Assembly: GCA_948330435.1 (NCBI GenBank)
Contig: CAOJBY010000049.1
Location: 1-10,996 of the forward strand
Reading direction: 5' to 3'
Origin: an uncultured Lachnoclostridium sp.
Lineage (GTDB): Bacteria > Bacillota > Clostridia > Lachnospirales > Lachnospiraceae
Length of the DNA stretch: 10,996 bases
The notes beneath the pieces were generated by a model that was not told the origin of the DNA, made no database searches, and was given only the letters and a program-made list of their open reading frames with translations. This document shows positions 7,000 to 10,996 of this stretch, piece after piece. The translations under genes and the position numbers were made by a program. The stretch's first letter is position 1. Each line of letters begins with the position of its first letter.

Positions 7000-7106
7000 A
7001 GTTCCGCAATATCCCATCCAGTACGCAGGTATCGGAGATGAATTTCCGGCCGCAAAAATATGTGTCCGTAAATCCATCCGGGTACCGAACGGGACATTGC
7101 CGATTT
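7000..7106 (-). repeat. Leader hairpin element, copy 3 (diverged)
   Basis: The most diverged of the tandem copies, starting AGTTCCG at 7000. The outer stem is GCAATATCCC (7006-7015) with GGGACATTGC (7091-7100). Relative to copy 1 two T-A pairs became C-G pairs, both sides changing. The remaining A-C opposition on the plus strand is a G-U pair in the transcript. The inner stem GATGAATTT/AAATCCATC also has one opposition that is G-U only on the minus strand. It begins about 20 bases after the cooT stop. Confidence 0.65.
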
Positions 7107-7110
7107 ATAT

Positions 7111-7129
7111 GACCGGTCTTAGGCCGGAC
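7111..7129. other. GC-rich hairpin overlapping the cooT stop codon
   Basis: CCGGTC and GGCCGG pair around TTA (the complement of the TAA stop), five Watson-Crick pairs and one T-G on the plus strand. No T tract follows in the sense direction. Weak evidence for a processing or pausing site between cooT and the tandem hairpins. Confidence 0.25.
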
Positions 7130-7310
7130 AGTTCAGCTTTACTACGGAACCGGTCAGATCCACAAAAGAAATGCTTCCCTCTACCATCGTCTCGGCTCCC
7201 ATGATATCCACCAGGCGAACCTGGCTTCCCTCTACATAAATCTTACTCACATTCTTTAATACAACTTCTTCCGTATCCTTGGTGGTTTTATAAACCGTTG
7301 CCAGACACAT
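7119..7310 (-). CDS. cooT: CooT family nickel-binding protein
   Basis: A 63-residue protein beginning MCLATVYK, with alternating short hydrophobic strands and LVDIMGAETMVEGSISFVDLTG. This fits the CooT family of small homodimeric beta-rich nickel chaperones. In Rhodospirillum rubrum CooT, Cys2 is the nickel ligand, and it is conserved here (C2). A second cysteine is near the C-terminus (C61). Strong AGGAGG lies 8 bases before the ATG. Its presence next to cooC and a His-rich protein reproduces the content of the R. rubrum cooCTJ nickel-insertion set. Expected role: cytoplasmic nickel carrier for CODH and possibly ACS maturation. Confidence 0.88.
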   Translation of the reverse strand: MCLATVYKTTKDTEEVVLKNVSKIYVEGSQVRLVDIMGAETMVEGSISFVDLTGSVVKLNCPA

Positions 7311-7326
7311 AAGTACACCTCCTTTC

Positions 7327-7366
7327 CGGTTTTGCAGCTTTATCTGCTTAACAGTTTTACAAACCG
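7327..7366 (-). promoter_or_regulatory. Small hairpin in front of the cooT ribosome-binding site
   Basis: CGGTTT (7327-7332) pairs with AAACCG (7361-7366), with a possible inner GCAG/CTGC helix. The base lies directly against the AAAGGAGG of cooT. It is shorter than and unrelated in sequence to the 107-bp element. Function unknown. Confidence 0.3.
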
Positions 7367-7377
7367 TAAGTCAATTT

Positions 7378-7638
7378 TCAGCTTGGCTGTGATCCACTTT
7401 TACTTGTTGAACTGATAAACAAGAAAAATGCAATCAGGAACAAAACCAGTGCAAAAATTGCTGTGTAATGGGTTCCGTGTGTTCCATTTGACCATGGAGA
7501 TAATCCCAAACCTGTCAGGATATTATCTCCAAAGCAGAAACCTTGCTTACTCCATGTAAATCCAAACATGAAAGCAAACAACATCAACACAGCCGAAAAA
7601 ATGCGTACTATCTTTACACTTAAATTGTACCTCAACAC
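7378..7638 (-). CDS. Two-pass membrane microprotein of unknown function in the nickel block
   Basis: An 86-residue protein that I do not recognise. Two hydrophobic segments (about 10-29 and 58-76) flank a 28-residue loop with C35 and the repeat GTHGTH (H54, H57). Basic residues R3, K9, R12 and K80 suggest both ends are cytoplasmic and the loop faces out. The start is GTG (7636-7638), chosen because GGAAAGGAA lies about 8 bases upstream. It sits between the His-rich gene (130 bp) and cooT (67 bp) on the same strand, so it probably shares the operon. The Cys and His residues of the loop could bind a metal, and a role in nickel uptake or sensing is possible. That is inference from context only. 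Confidence 0.7.
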   Translation of the reverse strand: MLRYNLSVKIVRIFSAVLMLFAFMFGFTWSKQGFCFGDNILTGLGLSPWSNGTHGTHYTAIFALVLFLIAFFLFISSTSKSGSQPS

Positions 7639-7738
7639 AGATTGATTTCCTTTCCAAATCCCAATTTACAGGCTGCGTATAAAAAGTACTTGACTTATTC
7701 ACCCTTTACGCCACATCCCCGTAAACGGAATCCAACAG

Positions 7739-7756
7739 CTCTGCAATGCTGCAGAG
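7739..7756 (-). other. Perfect 7-bp hairpin downstream of the His-rich gene
   Basis: CTCTGCA and TGCAGAG pair around a 4-base loop, 12 bases after the stop codon of the His-rich gene. No T tract follows in the sense direction, so it is more likely an mRNA-stabilising or pausing hairpin than an intrinsic terminator. Confidence 0.35.
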
Positions 7757-7768
7757 AAATAAAATGTT

Positions 7769-8149
7769 CTATTGCGGAGCTTTCACACTGGAAAGAGCCA
7801 CGCTCAGATACAGATTGCCTTTCTCAAAATTCTCAACTGCCTTTTCAATCTGTGACGCCGCCTCTTCCTTTCCGTCCTTGCGGAACTGCTTCGCAATCTC
7901 TGCTAGTTCTGCCGCATGATGCTTGTTGTGATCCAACATATATGCTAAAATTGCTTCCTGCTCATTGGCCGGACGCTCCCCGCCGCATCCTCCGCAACCC
8001 TCACAGTTTTCATGGCTATGAGTGTGATCATGCTCCTCCTCATGACCGTGGGCATGCTCGTGTGCATGGGTATGGGTGCAGCCGTCCTTATGGGTATGTT
8101 CATGTGTATGACCATGCGTATGTCCATGATCGCCGTCTACGATATGCAT
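7769..8149 (-). CDS. His/Cys-rich metal-binding protein, putative nickel chaperone or store (CooJ-like role)
   Basis: A 126-residue protein in two parts. Residues 1-57 hold 18 histidines, mostly as alternating H-x-H, plus C24 and the cluster C49-x2-C52-x2-C55. Residues 60-123 are predicted helical (ILAYMLDHNKHHAAELAEIA, then AASQIEKAVENF) with H74, H77 and H78 on the first helix. No signal peptide or membrane segment is seen, so it is cytoplasmic. Such composition binds nickel or zinc. Together with cooT and cooC it recalls CooJ of R. rubrum, but CooJ carries its His-rich tract at the C-terminus, so this may be an independent solution. AGGAGG lies 8 bases before the ATG. It is the first gene after the strong promoter and a structured leader. 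Zinc or cobalt binding cannot be excluded. Confidence 0.82.
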   Translation of the reverse strand: MHIVDGDHGHTHGHTHEHTHKDGCTHTHAHEHAHGHEEEHDHTHSHENCEGCGGCGGERPANEQEAILAYMLDHNKHHAAELAEIAKQFRKDGKEEAASQIEKAVENFEKGNLYLSVALSSVKAPQ

Positions 8150-8168
8150 TATTACTCCTCCTATTTAA

Positions 8169-8273
8169 AGTTCCGTAATATTCAGTTCATGCACCCTTAT
8201 CTAAACCAATTTCCATCCGCAAGTGCATGCGTCTGTAAATCGATTTGTGCATAAACAGAATGTTACTGTTTCA
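8169..8273 (-). promoter_or_regulatory. Leader hairpin element, copy 4 (His-rich gene leader)
   Basis: Same element as at 6786-7106. The stems are GTAATATTC (8175-8183) with GAATGTTAC (8258-8266), ATGCAC (8189-8194) with GTGCAT (8247-8252), AAACCAATTT (8203-8212) with AAATCGATTT (8237-8246), and CGC (8218-8220) with GCG (8229-8231). The inner stem has two A-C type oppositions on the plus strand that become G-U pairs in the transcript. The apical CAC/GTG of copies 1-2 is replaced by CGC/GCG, both sides changed. The linker CTCCTATTTAAAGTTCCG ties it to the ribosome-binding site as before cooC. Confidence 0.72.
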
Positions 8274-8288
8274 AGTTCCGTAATATTC
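8274..8288 (-). repeat. Truncated extra copy of the leader element
   Basis: AGTTCCGTAATATTC repeats the left end of the element directly next to copy 4, as in the tandem array before cooC. The rest is missing. It suggests that the array expands and contracts. It can still pair with GAATGTTAC of copy 4 across the junction. Confidence 0.6.
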
Positions 8289-8317
8289 ACTATATTGTGT
8301 TAAATTCATCACAAACT

Positions 8318-8335
8318 TAGGGTTATTATACCCTA
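8318..8335. promoter_or_regulatory. Inverted repeat over the -10 box, candidate operator
   Basis: TAGGGT (8318-8323), six spacer bases, then ACCCTA (8330-8335): a perfect 6-6-6 inverted repeat whose middle is most of the -10 box. Protein binding here would block the promoter, as with a repressor. The regulator is unknown. Confidence 0.5.
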
Positions 8336-8353
8336 TATGGGGGATTTAATCAA
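8325..8353 (-). promoter_or_regulatory. Promoter of the nickel block and probably the CODH/ACS genes
   Basis: On the minus strand TTGATT (8348-8353), a 17-base spacer and TATAAT (8325-8330). The -10 is a perfect match, the -35 matches four of six, and spacing is ideal. Start of transcription is expected near 8318, giving a leader of about 170 nt that contains the truncated element and copy 4 before the His-rich start. No equally good promoter was found in the other gaps as far as cooC and cooS, so read-through into the catalytic genes is likely. Confidence 0.72.
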
Positions 8354-8359
8354 GTTCAT

Positions 8360-8372
8360 TTCCCCTGGGGAA
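8360..8372. promoter_or_regulatory. Palindrome just upstream of the -35 box
   Basis: TTCCCCTGGGGAA is a perfect palindrome around one base, 6 bp upstream of the -35 box. The position suits an activator site or a second operator half. On the plus strand it is followed by a T8 tract, but the loop would be too short for a good terminator. Confidence 0.35.
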
Positions 8373-8485
8373 TTGCTTTTTTTTCAATACATCTTTGCAT
8401 TTGTATATTTATTTTTGTTATATTTCTTTTGGATTTTCTTACAGGGCTCTTCTCTATTGTATTTAAAAAGTAAAACATTCACATT

Positions 8486-8508
8486 TTCCTGATTTTTCGT
8501 ATCAGGAA
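8486..8508 (-). terminator. Hairpin upstream of the promoter, possible weak terminator
   Basis: TTCCTGAT (8486-8493) pairs perfectly with ATCAGGAA (8501-8508) around 7 bases. It lies 14 bases beyond the 92-residue ORF and before the promoter, where a terminator insulating the operon from upstream minus-strand transcription would be expected. The following T content is diffuse (ATGTGAATGTTTT), so the call is weak. Confidence 0.35.
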
Positions 8509-8521
8509 GTATTTCAGCGAA

Positions 8522-8800
8522 CTATGACCTCACCTCAAGCATCAGACTTATCTTTATGTCAACCATATCATAACGGATGATTGGAAGAAAATCCAGAAGT
8601 AACTTTTGAAAGATTTGTAAAATTTTGTCTTTCAGAAACTCCGTGAATATTTGCTTCCTCTCAAATACCACGAAAAAACCATACGTTTTGCCATCGTTGC
8701 GATTCCTCACAAAATACCGCAAAACCAATGCTTTTTCTATTCTTATCGCAAAAAATAATATAGGTGCCAGCTCCAATGAACCAACACCTATACTCATCAT
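8522..8800 (-). CDS. Hypothetical protein, 92 residues, possible gene remnant
   Basis: An open frame that I do not recognise. It is hydrophobic and basic (VFERKQIFTEFLKDKILQIF in the middle) and starts ATG ATG, with no ribosome-binding site in front. It begins 6 bases after the stop of another short frame (8807-8947). This suggests pieces of a broken gene or part of an inserted element rather than an independent gene. A plus-strand frame (8625-9107) overlaps it but also runs antisense into the clear DUF3737 gene, so I do not support that one. Confidence 0.3.
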   Translation of the reverse strand: MMSIGVGSLELAPILFFAIRIEKALVLRYFVRNRNDGKTYGFFVVFERKQIFTEFLKDKILQIFQKLLLDFLPIIRYDMVDIKISLMLEVRS

Positions 8801-8806
8801 TTATAA

Positions 8807-8947
8807 CTATTTTTTTACGCTGCCCTGTGCTTTTCTCACTTCATCTATCAAAATATTTAAAAGTGCCGCCGTTTCCGTCTCCGTATGCTTTTCCAATACG
8901 GACAATATTGATTGTTCCACCCATATACCTAATTGTAAAAACAGCAC
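8807..8947 (-). pseudogene. Short helical ORF fragment, possible mobile-element debris
   Basis: 46 codons from GTG (8945-8947) to TAG, in the same frame as the DUF3737 gene and separated from its TGA by nine codons. The peptide looks like genuine coding sequence (WVEQSILSVLEKHTETETAA, then LIDEVRKAQGSVKK) but has no ATG and no clear ribosome-binding site. I do not recognise the family. Together with 8522-8800 and the odd tail of the DUF3737 protein it may be what is left of an insertion. Confidence 0.25.
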
Positions 8948-8974
8948 CCGCCTAAACCTATGTCCGCTTTCCTG

Positions 8975-9871
8975 TCACGCTATCGCCCTGCAAGGCTTTG
9001 ATTTGTCATTGCAGTCCGGCGAAGTCCCCCGCTTATGGACACAGGTGATAATTTCACCCTTTGACGCTGCGTCATCACGGATAATCTCGCCCACGGACGG
9101 CACATAGATTCTCCCGGAAAGGGGATTCTTAATGCTGTCAACAGGTGTTATAATGCACGCCTCCACCTGGGATTTTTCAAAGCACAGATCCGTGTCGTAC
9201 ATCTCACAGTTTATAAGCTTTAAATTTTTGCAGTAGCAGAAAGGCTGTGTTCCGATAATCTTACAGTTTTCCAGAGTCAGCCCATCCGAATACCATGCAA
9301 GATATTCCCCTTTGACGGTACTATTCCGGACGGTTATATGTTCACCATGCCAGAATGCGTCCTTGGTGTCAAAGGTACAGTTTTCAAATACCGCATTTTT
9401 GATATACTGAAAGGAATACTTCCCCTGGAACGTCACCTCCCGGAACTTAAGATCTTCGGAACGCATCATAAAATATTCACTGACCGCCCTGGTATGCTCC
9501 ATACAGATGCCCCGGACAGACCAGCCAAATTCCGGGGAAATAATGTCGCAGCCCCGTATGACCACATTGCCGCACTCCCGGAGTGCCTTAATTCCATGCA
9601 GCTTTGTATCCACAATCTCTATGTCATCGGAATACCAGAGAGAAGCACGGCAAAGCTCTGTCATCTCGGAACCGGAAATTTTAAGCCCGTGATTATGCCA
9701 GAACGGATAGCGAAGATTGAAGAAGCAGCTCTCCGCCACAATGCAGGAGCTTTCTTTAAAGGCACTTTCTCCGTCTGCCGGGCCGTCAAAGGCACAGTCT
9801 TTCACAAATACATTCTTGCTCCCATAAAGAGCCCTTTCCATGTCAAATGTCTGATTTTCAATGATTCTCAT
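8975..9871 (-). CDS. DUF3737 family protein (right-handed beta-helix type)
   Basis: A 298-residue protein of the DUF3737 family, recognised from FDGPADGESAFKESS, FFNLRYPFWHNHGLKISGSE, LHGIKALRECGNVVIRGCDI and NPLSGRIYVPSVGEII. The regular pattern of short strands ending in asparagine or cysteine steps is that of a pectate-lyase-like beta-helix. The biochemical role of the family is unknown to me; no signal peptide is seen, so it is probably cytoplasmic. AGGAGG lies 10 bases before the ATG. It follows the 84-residue gene by 20 bp, clearly one operon. The last 25 or so residues (after GEII, including TSPDCNDKSKPCRAIA) do not look like the family and may come from a junction with unrelated DNA. 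Confidence 0.88.
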   Translation of the reverse strand: MRIIENQTFDMERALYGSKNVFVKDCAFDGPADGESAFKESSCIVAESCFFNLRYPFWHNHGLKISGSEMTELCRASLWYSDDIEIVDTKLHGIKALRECGNVVIRGCDIISPEFGWSVRGICMEHTRAVSEYFMMRSEDLKFREVTFQGKYSFQYIKNAVFENCTFDTKDAFWHGEHITVRNSTVKGEYLAWYSDGLTLENCKIIGTQPFCYCKNLKLINCEMYDTDLCFEKSQVEACIITPVDSIKNPLSGRIYVPSVGEIIRDDAASKGEIITCVHKRGTSPDCNDKSKPCRAIA

Positions 9872-9891
9872 TTCTGACTACCTCCTATTTT

Positions 9892-10146
9892 TCAAACTTC
9901 CTGTTTCTTTCTGTTTTGAATCTGGTAAACCAGATAGTCCAGGCAGACAATCTGTCGCTCCTCCTCATGTACCATGCCAAGAATCGTCTCCCTTTGCTCC
10001 TCCAGCAAGCTTAGCTGGTCTTTCCAGTCGCCTTGGTCAAAATACCTCATAAAACACCGAATCGTATCCGGATTGCACCCTGCATCTCTCAGATTCCGGA
10101 TTACGGCCTCTTTCGACTCATACCCTATTGCTTGTTCCGGTCTCAT
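9892..10146 (-). CDS. Small helical protein resembling the effector half of MerR regulators
   Basis: An 84-residue protein with AVIRNLRDAGCNPDTIRCFM, a GDWKDQLSLLEEQRETIL helix and a terminal helix QIVCLDYLVYQIQNRKKQEV. The order (short helices then a long coiled-coil-like helix ending in LDYLVYQI) resembles the C-terminal part of MerR-type regulators, but the winged DNA-binding domain is absent. I have seen similar small proteins in Clostridia without an assigned function. The ATG has AAAGGAA about 10 bases upstream. It is co-transcribed with the DUF3737 gene; the promoter is at 10221-10249. A regulatory or partner role for DUF3737 is only a guess. Confidence 0.75.
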   Translation of the reverse strand: MRPEQAIGYESKEAVIRNLRDAGCNPDTIRCFMRYFDQGDWKDQLSLLEEQRETILGMVHEEERQIVCLDYLVYQIQNRKKQEV

Positions 10147-10533
10147 TTTCCCTCATTCCTTTAAATCTGCTTATTTCCCGTCACGGATCACAACTGACTT
10201 TTTCCCTTTCCCGTGATTTCATTATATTCTCCATTTACAAGAATAGCAAATATTTATATTTAATTGATTCCAATAGAAAAAATCTATTATTCTAAAAAAT
10301 GCGGGGATTATAAACAGATGACAGAAATGCTCTCCCTTTTCTGGTATTATGTATTTATCAGGCAGGTATATAAAGGAGGGCTTTTTATACAGGAAAACCA
10401 TAAGACTTTTATACCCCCACCATATAAGCGGGGGCTTGGAAACGTATTATTTTGCGTTCAGGCATAAGTCTGCGTCTAAAGCGTCTGGCTCTTTGATGAT
10501 ATATTTGTTCTCCCCTGCAAATGGGAATTTGAA
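10147..10533. other. Intergenic region with promoter and minor repeats, no gene
   Basis: 387 bp between the flavodoxin-type gene and the 84-residue gene. The left part holds the leader and promoter of the latter, including an inverted repeat TCACGG (10181-10186) and CCGTGA (10211-10216). The right part is AT-rich, with short repeats of GTATATAAAG type and a 5-bp hairpin CCCCC (10414-10418) with GGGGG (10430-10434). The open plus frame at 10264-10467 has no ribosome-binding site and no recognisable product, so I leave it out. Confidence 0.5.
10221..10249 (-). promoter_or_regulatory. Promoter of the 84-residue/DUF3737 operon
   Basis: On the minus strand TTGCTA (10244-10249), a 17-base spacer and TATAAT (10221-10226). 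The -10 is perfect and spacing ideal; the -35 matches four of six. The start would be near 10214, inside the CCGTGA arm of the inverted repeat with 10181-10186, and the leader would be about 70 nt. Confidence 0.55.
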
Positions 10534-10996
10534 TTATTCTTTCACATAATTTTGATATGGCCTGTCATTCAGCGATCCTTTACAGCCTAATTTTTTCGCA
10601 AATATATTAAAAAACAATTTATTTAACGGACTGAATACATTGCTGAAAAAGATTTCTCTTTTCGAAAAATATTCCGGTTTCGCAAAGTCATTTACCACTT
10701 CTTTGTGAAAGTAATTGTTTTGAGCATAATATTTCCCCATGTGATAAAAAGGCTCTGTCAGTTGTTCTCTCATTTTACTACCTATAAAGCTGACTGCAAA
10801 CATATTCCCTTTTAATAGAGTTCCGTTGTACTCACATCCTAAGAAAGCTGGTAATGTTTCTAAATAGGATTCACAGCACCTTAATTGGGATGCCTCCGCA
10901 AACCCGCCTTGTAATAAAAATCCGATTTTGGTATTGCTATCTTGCTTTGGTTTTAATGTTTCTAAAAATTCTGCCATAATTCCGGGAATACACTCT
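10534..10996 (-). CDS. Flavodoxin-like/NADPH-dependent FMN reductase family protein, 5'-truncated by window edge
   Basis: The frame is open to the right edge, so the first ATG inside the window (10975-10977) is internal. The visible start reads ECIPGIMAEFLETLKP, which fits the loop after the second flavin-binding strand in flavodoxin-fold oxidoreductases (usually PLYxDxxPGI...). KIGFLLQGGFAEASQ then matches the next beta strand with its GG-x-x-E region. 153 C-terminal residues are visible; the N-terminal FMN phosphate loop is outside. Such proteins reduce flavins, quinones or other substrates with NAD(P)H in the cytoplasm. Gene-specific substrate unknown. It ends with TAA at 10534-10536. No link to the CODH/ACS genes is apparent. 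Confidence 0.72.
   Translation of the reverse strand, partial: ECIPGIMAEFLETLKPKQDSNTKIGFLLQGGFAEASQLRCCESYLETLPAFLGCEYNGTLLKGNMFAVSFIGSKMREQLTEPFYHMGKYYAQNNYFHKEVVNDFAKPEYFSKREIFFSNVFSPLNKLFFNIFAKKLGCKGSLNDRPYQNYVKE

Noticed and set aside
6786..7106. CRISPR-like tandem repeats
   Set aside because: The unit is 107 bp with no short repeat/unique spacer alternation and no cas genes; divergence lies in paired stem positions.
6768..7118. Known NiCo, cobalamin or other classical riboswitch in the cooC leader
   Set aside because: I see one long hairpin with bulges, not the four-way junction of NiCo/czcD RNAs nor a B12-box; I could not run a covariance search.
7642..8178. 178-residue plus-strand ORF
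   Set aside because: It is antisense to the His-rich gene, whose CAT/ATG-rich codons keep the opposite strand open; no ribosome-binding site or family.
8360..8380. Intrinsic terminator on the plus strand (palindrome plus T8)
   Set aside because: The loop would be one to three bases and no plus-strand gene ends nearby; an operator is more likely.
8625..9107. 160-residue plus-strand ORF
   Set aside because: Runs antisense into the DUF3737 gene; composition is not protein-like and no ribosome-binding site is present.
10264..10467. 67-residue plus-strand ORF in the gap before the flavodoxin-type gene
   Set aside because: No ribosome-binding site and no recognisable motif; the region looks like AT-rich spacer with short repeats.
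10534..10977. Complete 147-residue gene starting at the ATG of 10977
   Set aside because: The frame stays open to the window edge and the upstream residues (ECIPGI) fit the flavodoxin-like family, so the true start lies outside.

Overview
The window is part of a Wood-Ljungdahl (reductive acetyl-CoA) gene cluster from an anaerobic acetogenic Clostridia bacterium. Evidence is a full-length acetyl-CoA synthase with all A-cluster ligands, a full-length Ni-CO dehydrogenase, two CooC-type ATPases and CooT. A gut Lachnospiraceae acetogen of the Blautia type is plausible, but this is an inference from gene content; no rRNA or marker gene is present. All genes I can support read on the minus strand, so the window reads functionally from right to left.

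Layout from right to left. (1) 10996-8975, ordinary accessory genes: the 3' part of a flavodoxin/NADPH-dependent FMN reductase-type gene cut by the window edge, a 387-bp gap with a good promoter, then a two-gene unit of a small MerR-effector-like helical protein and a DUF3737 beta-helix protein. (2) 8974-8520: two short ORFs of unknown origin, possibly debris of an inserted element; the DUF3737 tail seems to run into it. (3) 8520-8150: an AT-rich spacer with a strong promoter (TTGATT-N17-TATAAT), an inverted repeat over its -10 box, and a long structured leader. (4) 8149-7119, the nickel block: a His/Cys-rich protein, a two-pass membrane microprotein and CooT. (5) 7118-6768: three tandem 107-bp hairpin repeats. 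(6) 6767-1, the catalytic block: cooC, cooS/acsA, a second cooC (acsF-like), acsB and the 5' two thirds of acsD, which runs off the left edge.

The genes form one functional unit. CooS reduces CO2 to CO, AcsB joins CO, CoA and a methyl group into acetyl-CoA, and AcsD is half of the corrinoid protein that delivers the methyl group. The CooC proteins, CooT and probably the His-rich protein handle nickel for the C-cluster and A-cluster. CooC, CooT and a His-rich protein together recall cooCTJ of Rhodospirillum rubrum, but the His-rich protein here has a different architecture.

The most interesting signal is non-coding. A long imperfect hairpin of about 100 nt occurs five times at three loci (tripled before cooC, once before the His-rich gene, once in diverged form before acsB). 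Each time it is joined to the ribosome-binding site by the same short linker. Base changes between copies are often compensatory, and the non-Watson-Crick pairs mostly become G-U only on the transcribed strand, as expected for a structured RNA. acsD has an unrelated long hairpin in its leader, preceded by a good promoter inside the end of acsB. This may be an undescribed cis-acting RNA family controlling nickel-enzyme assembly. An ERIC-like intergenic palindrome family is the main alternative.
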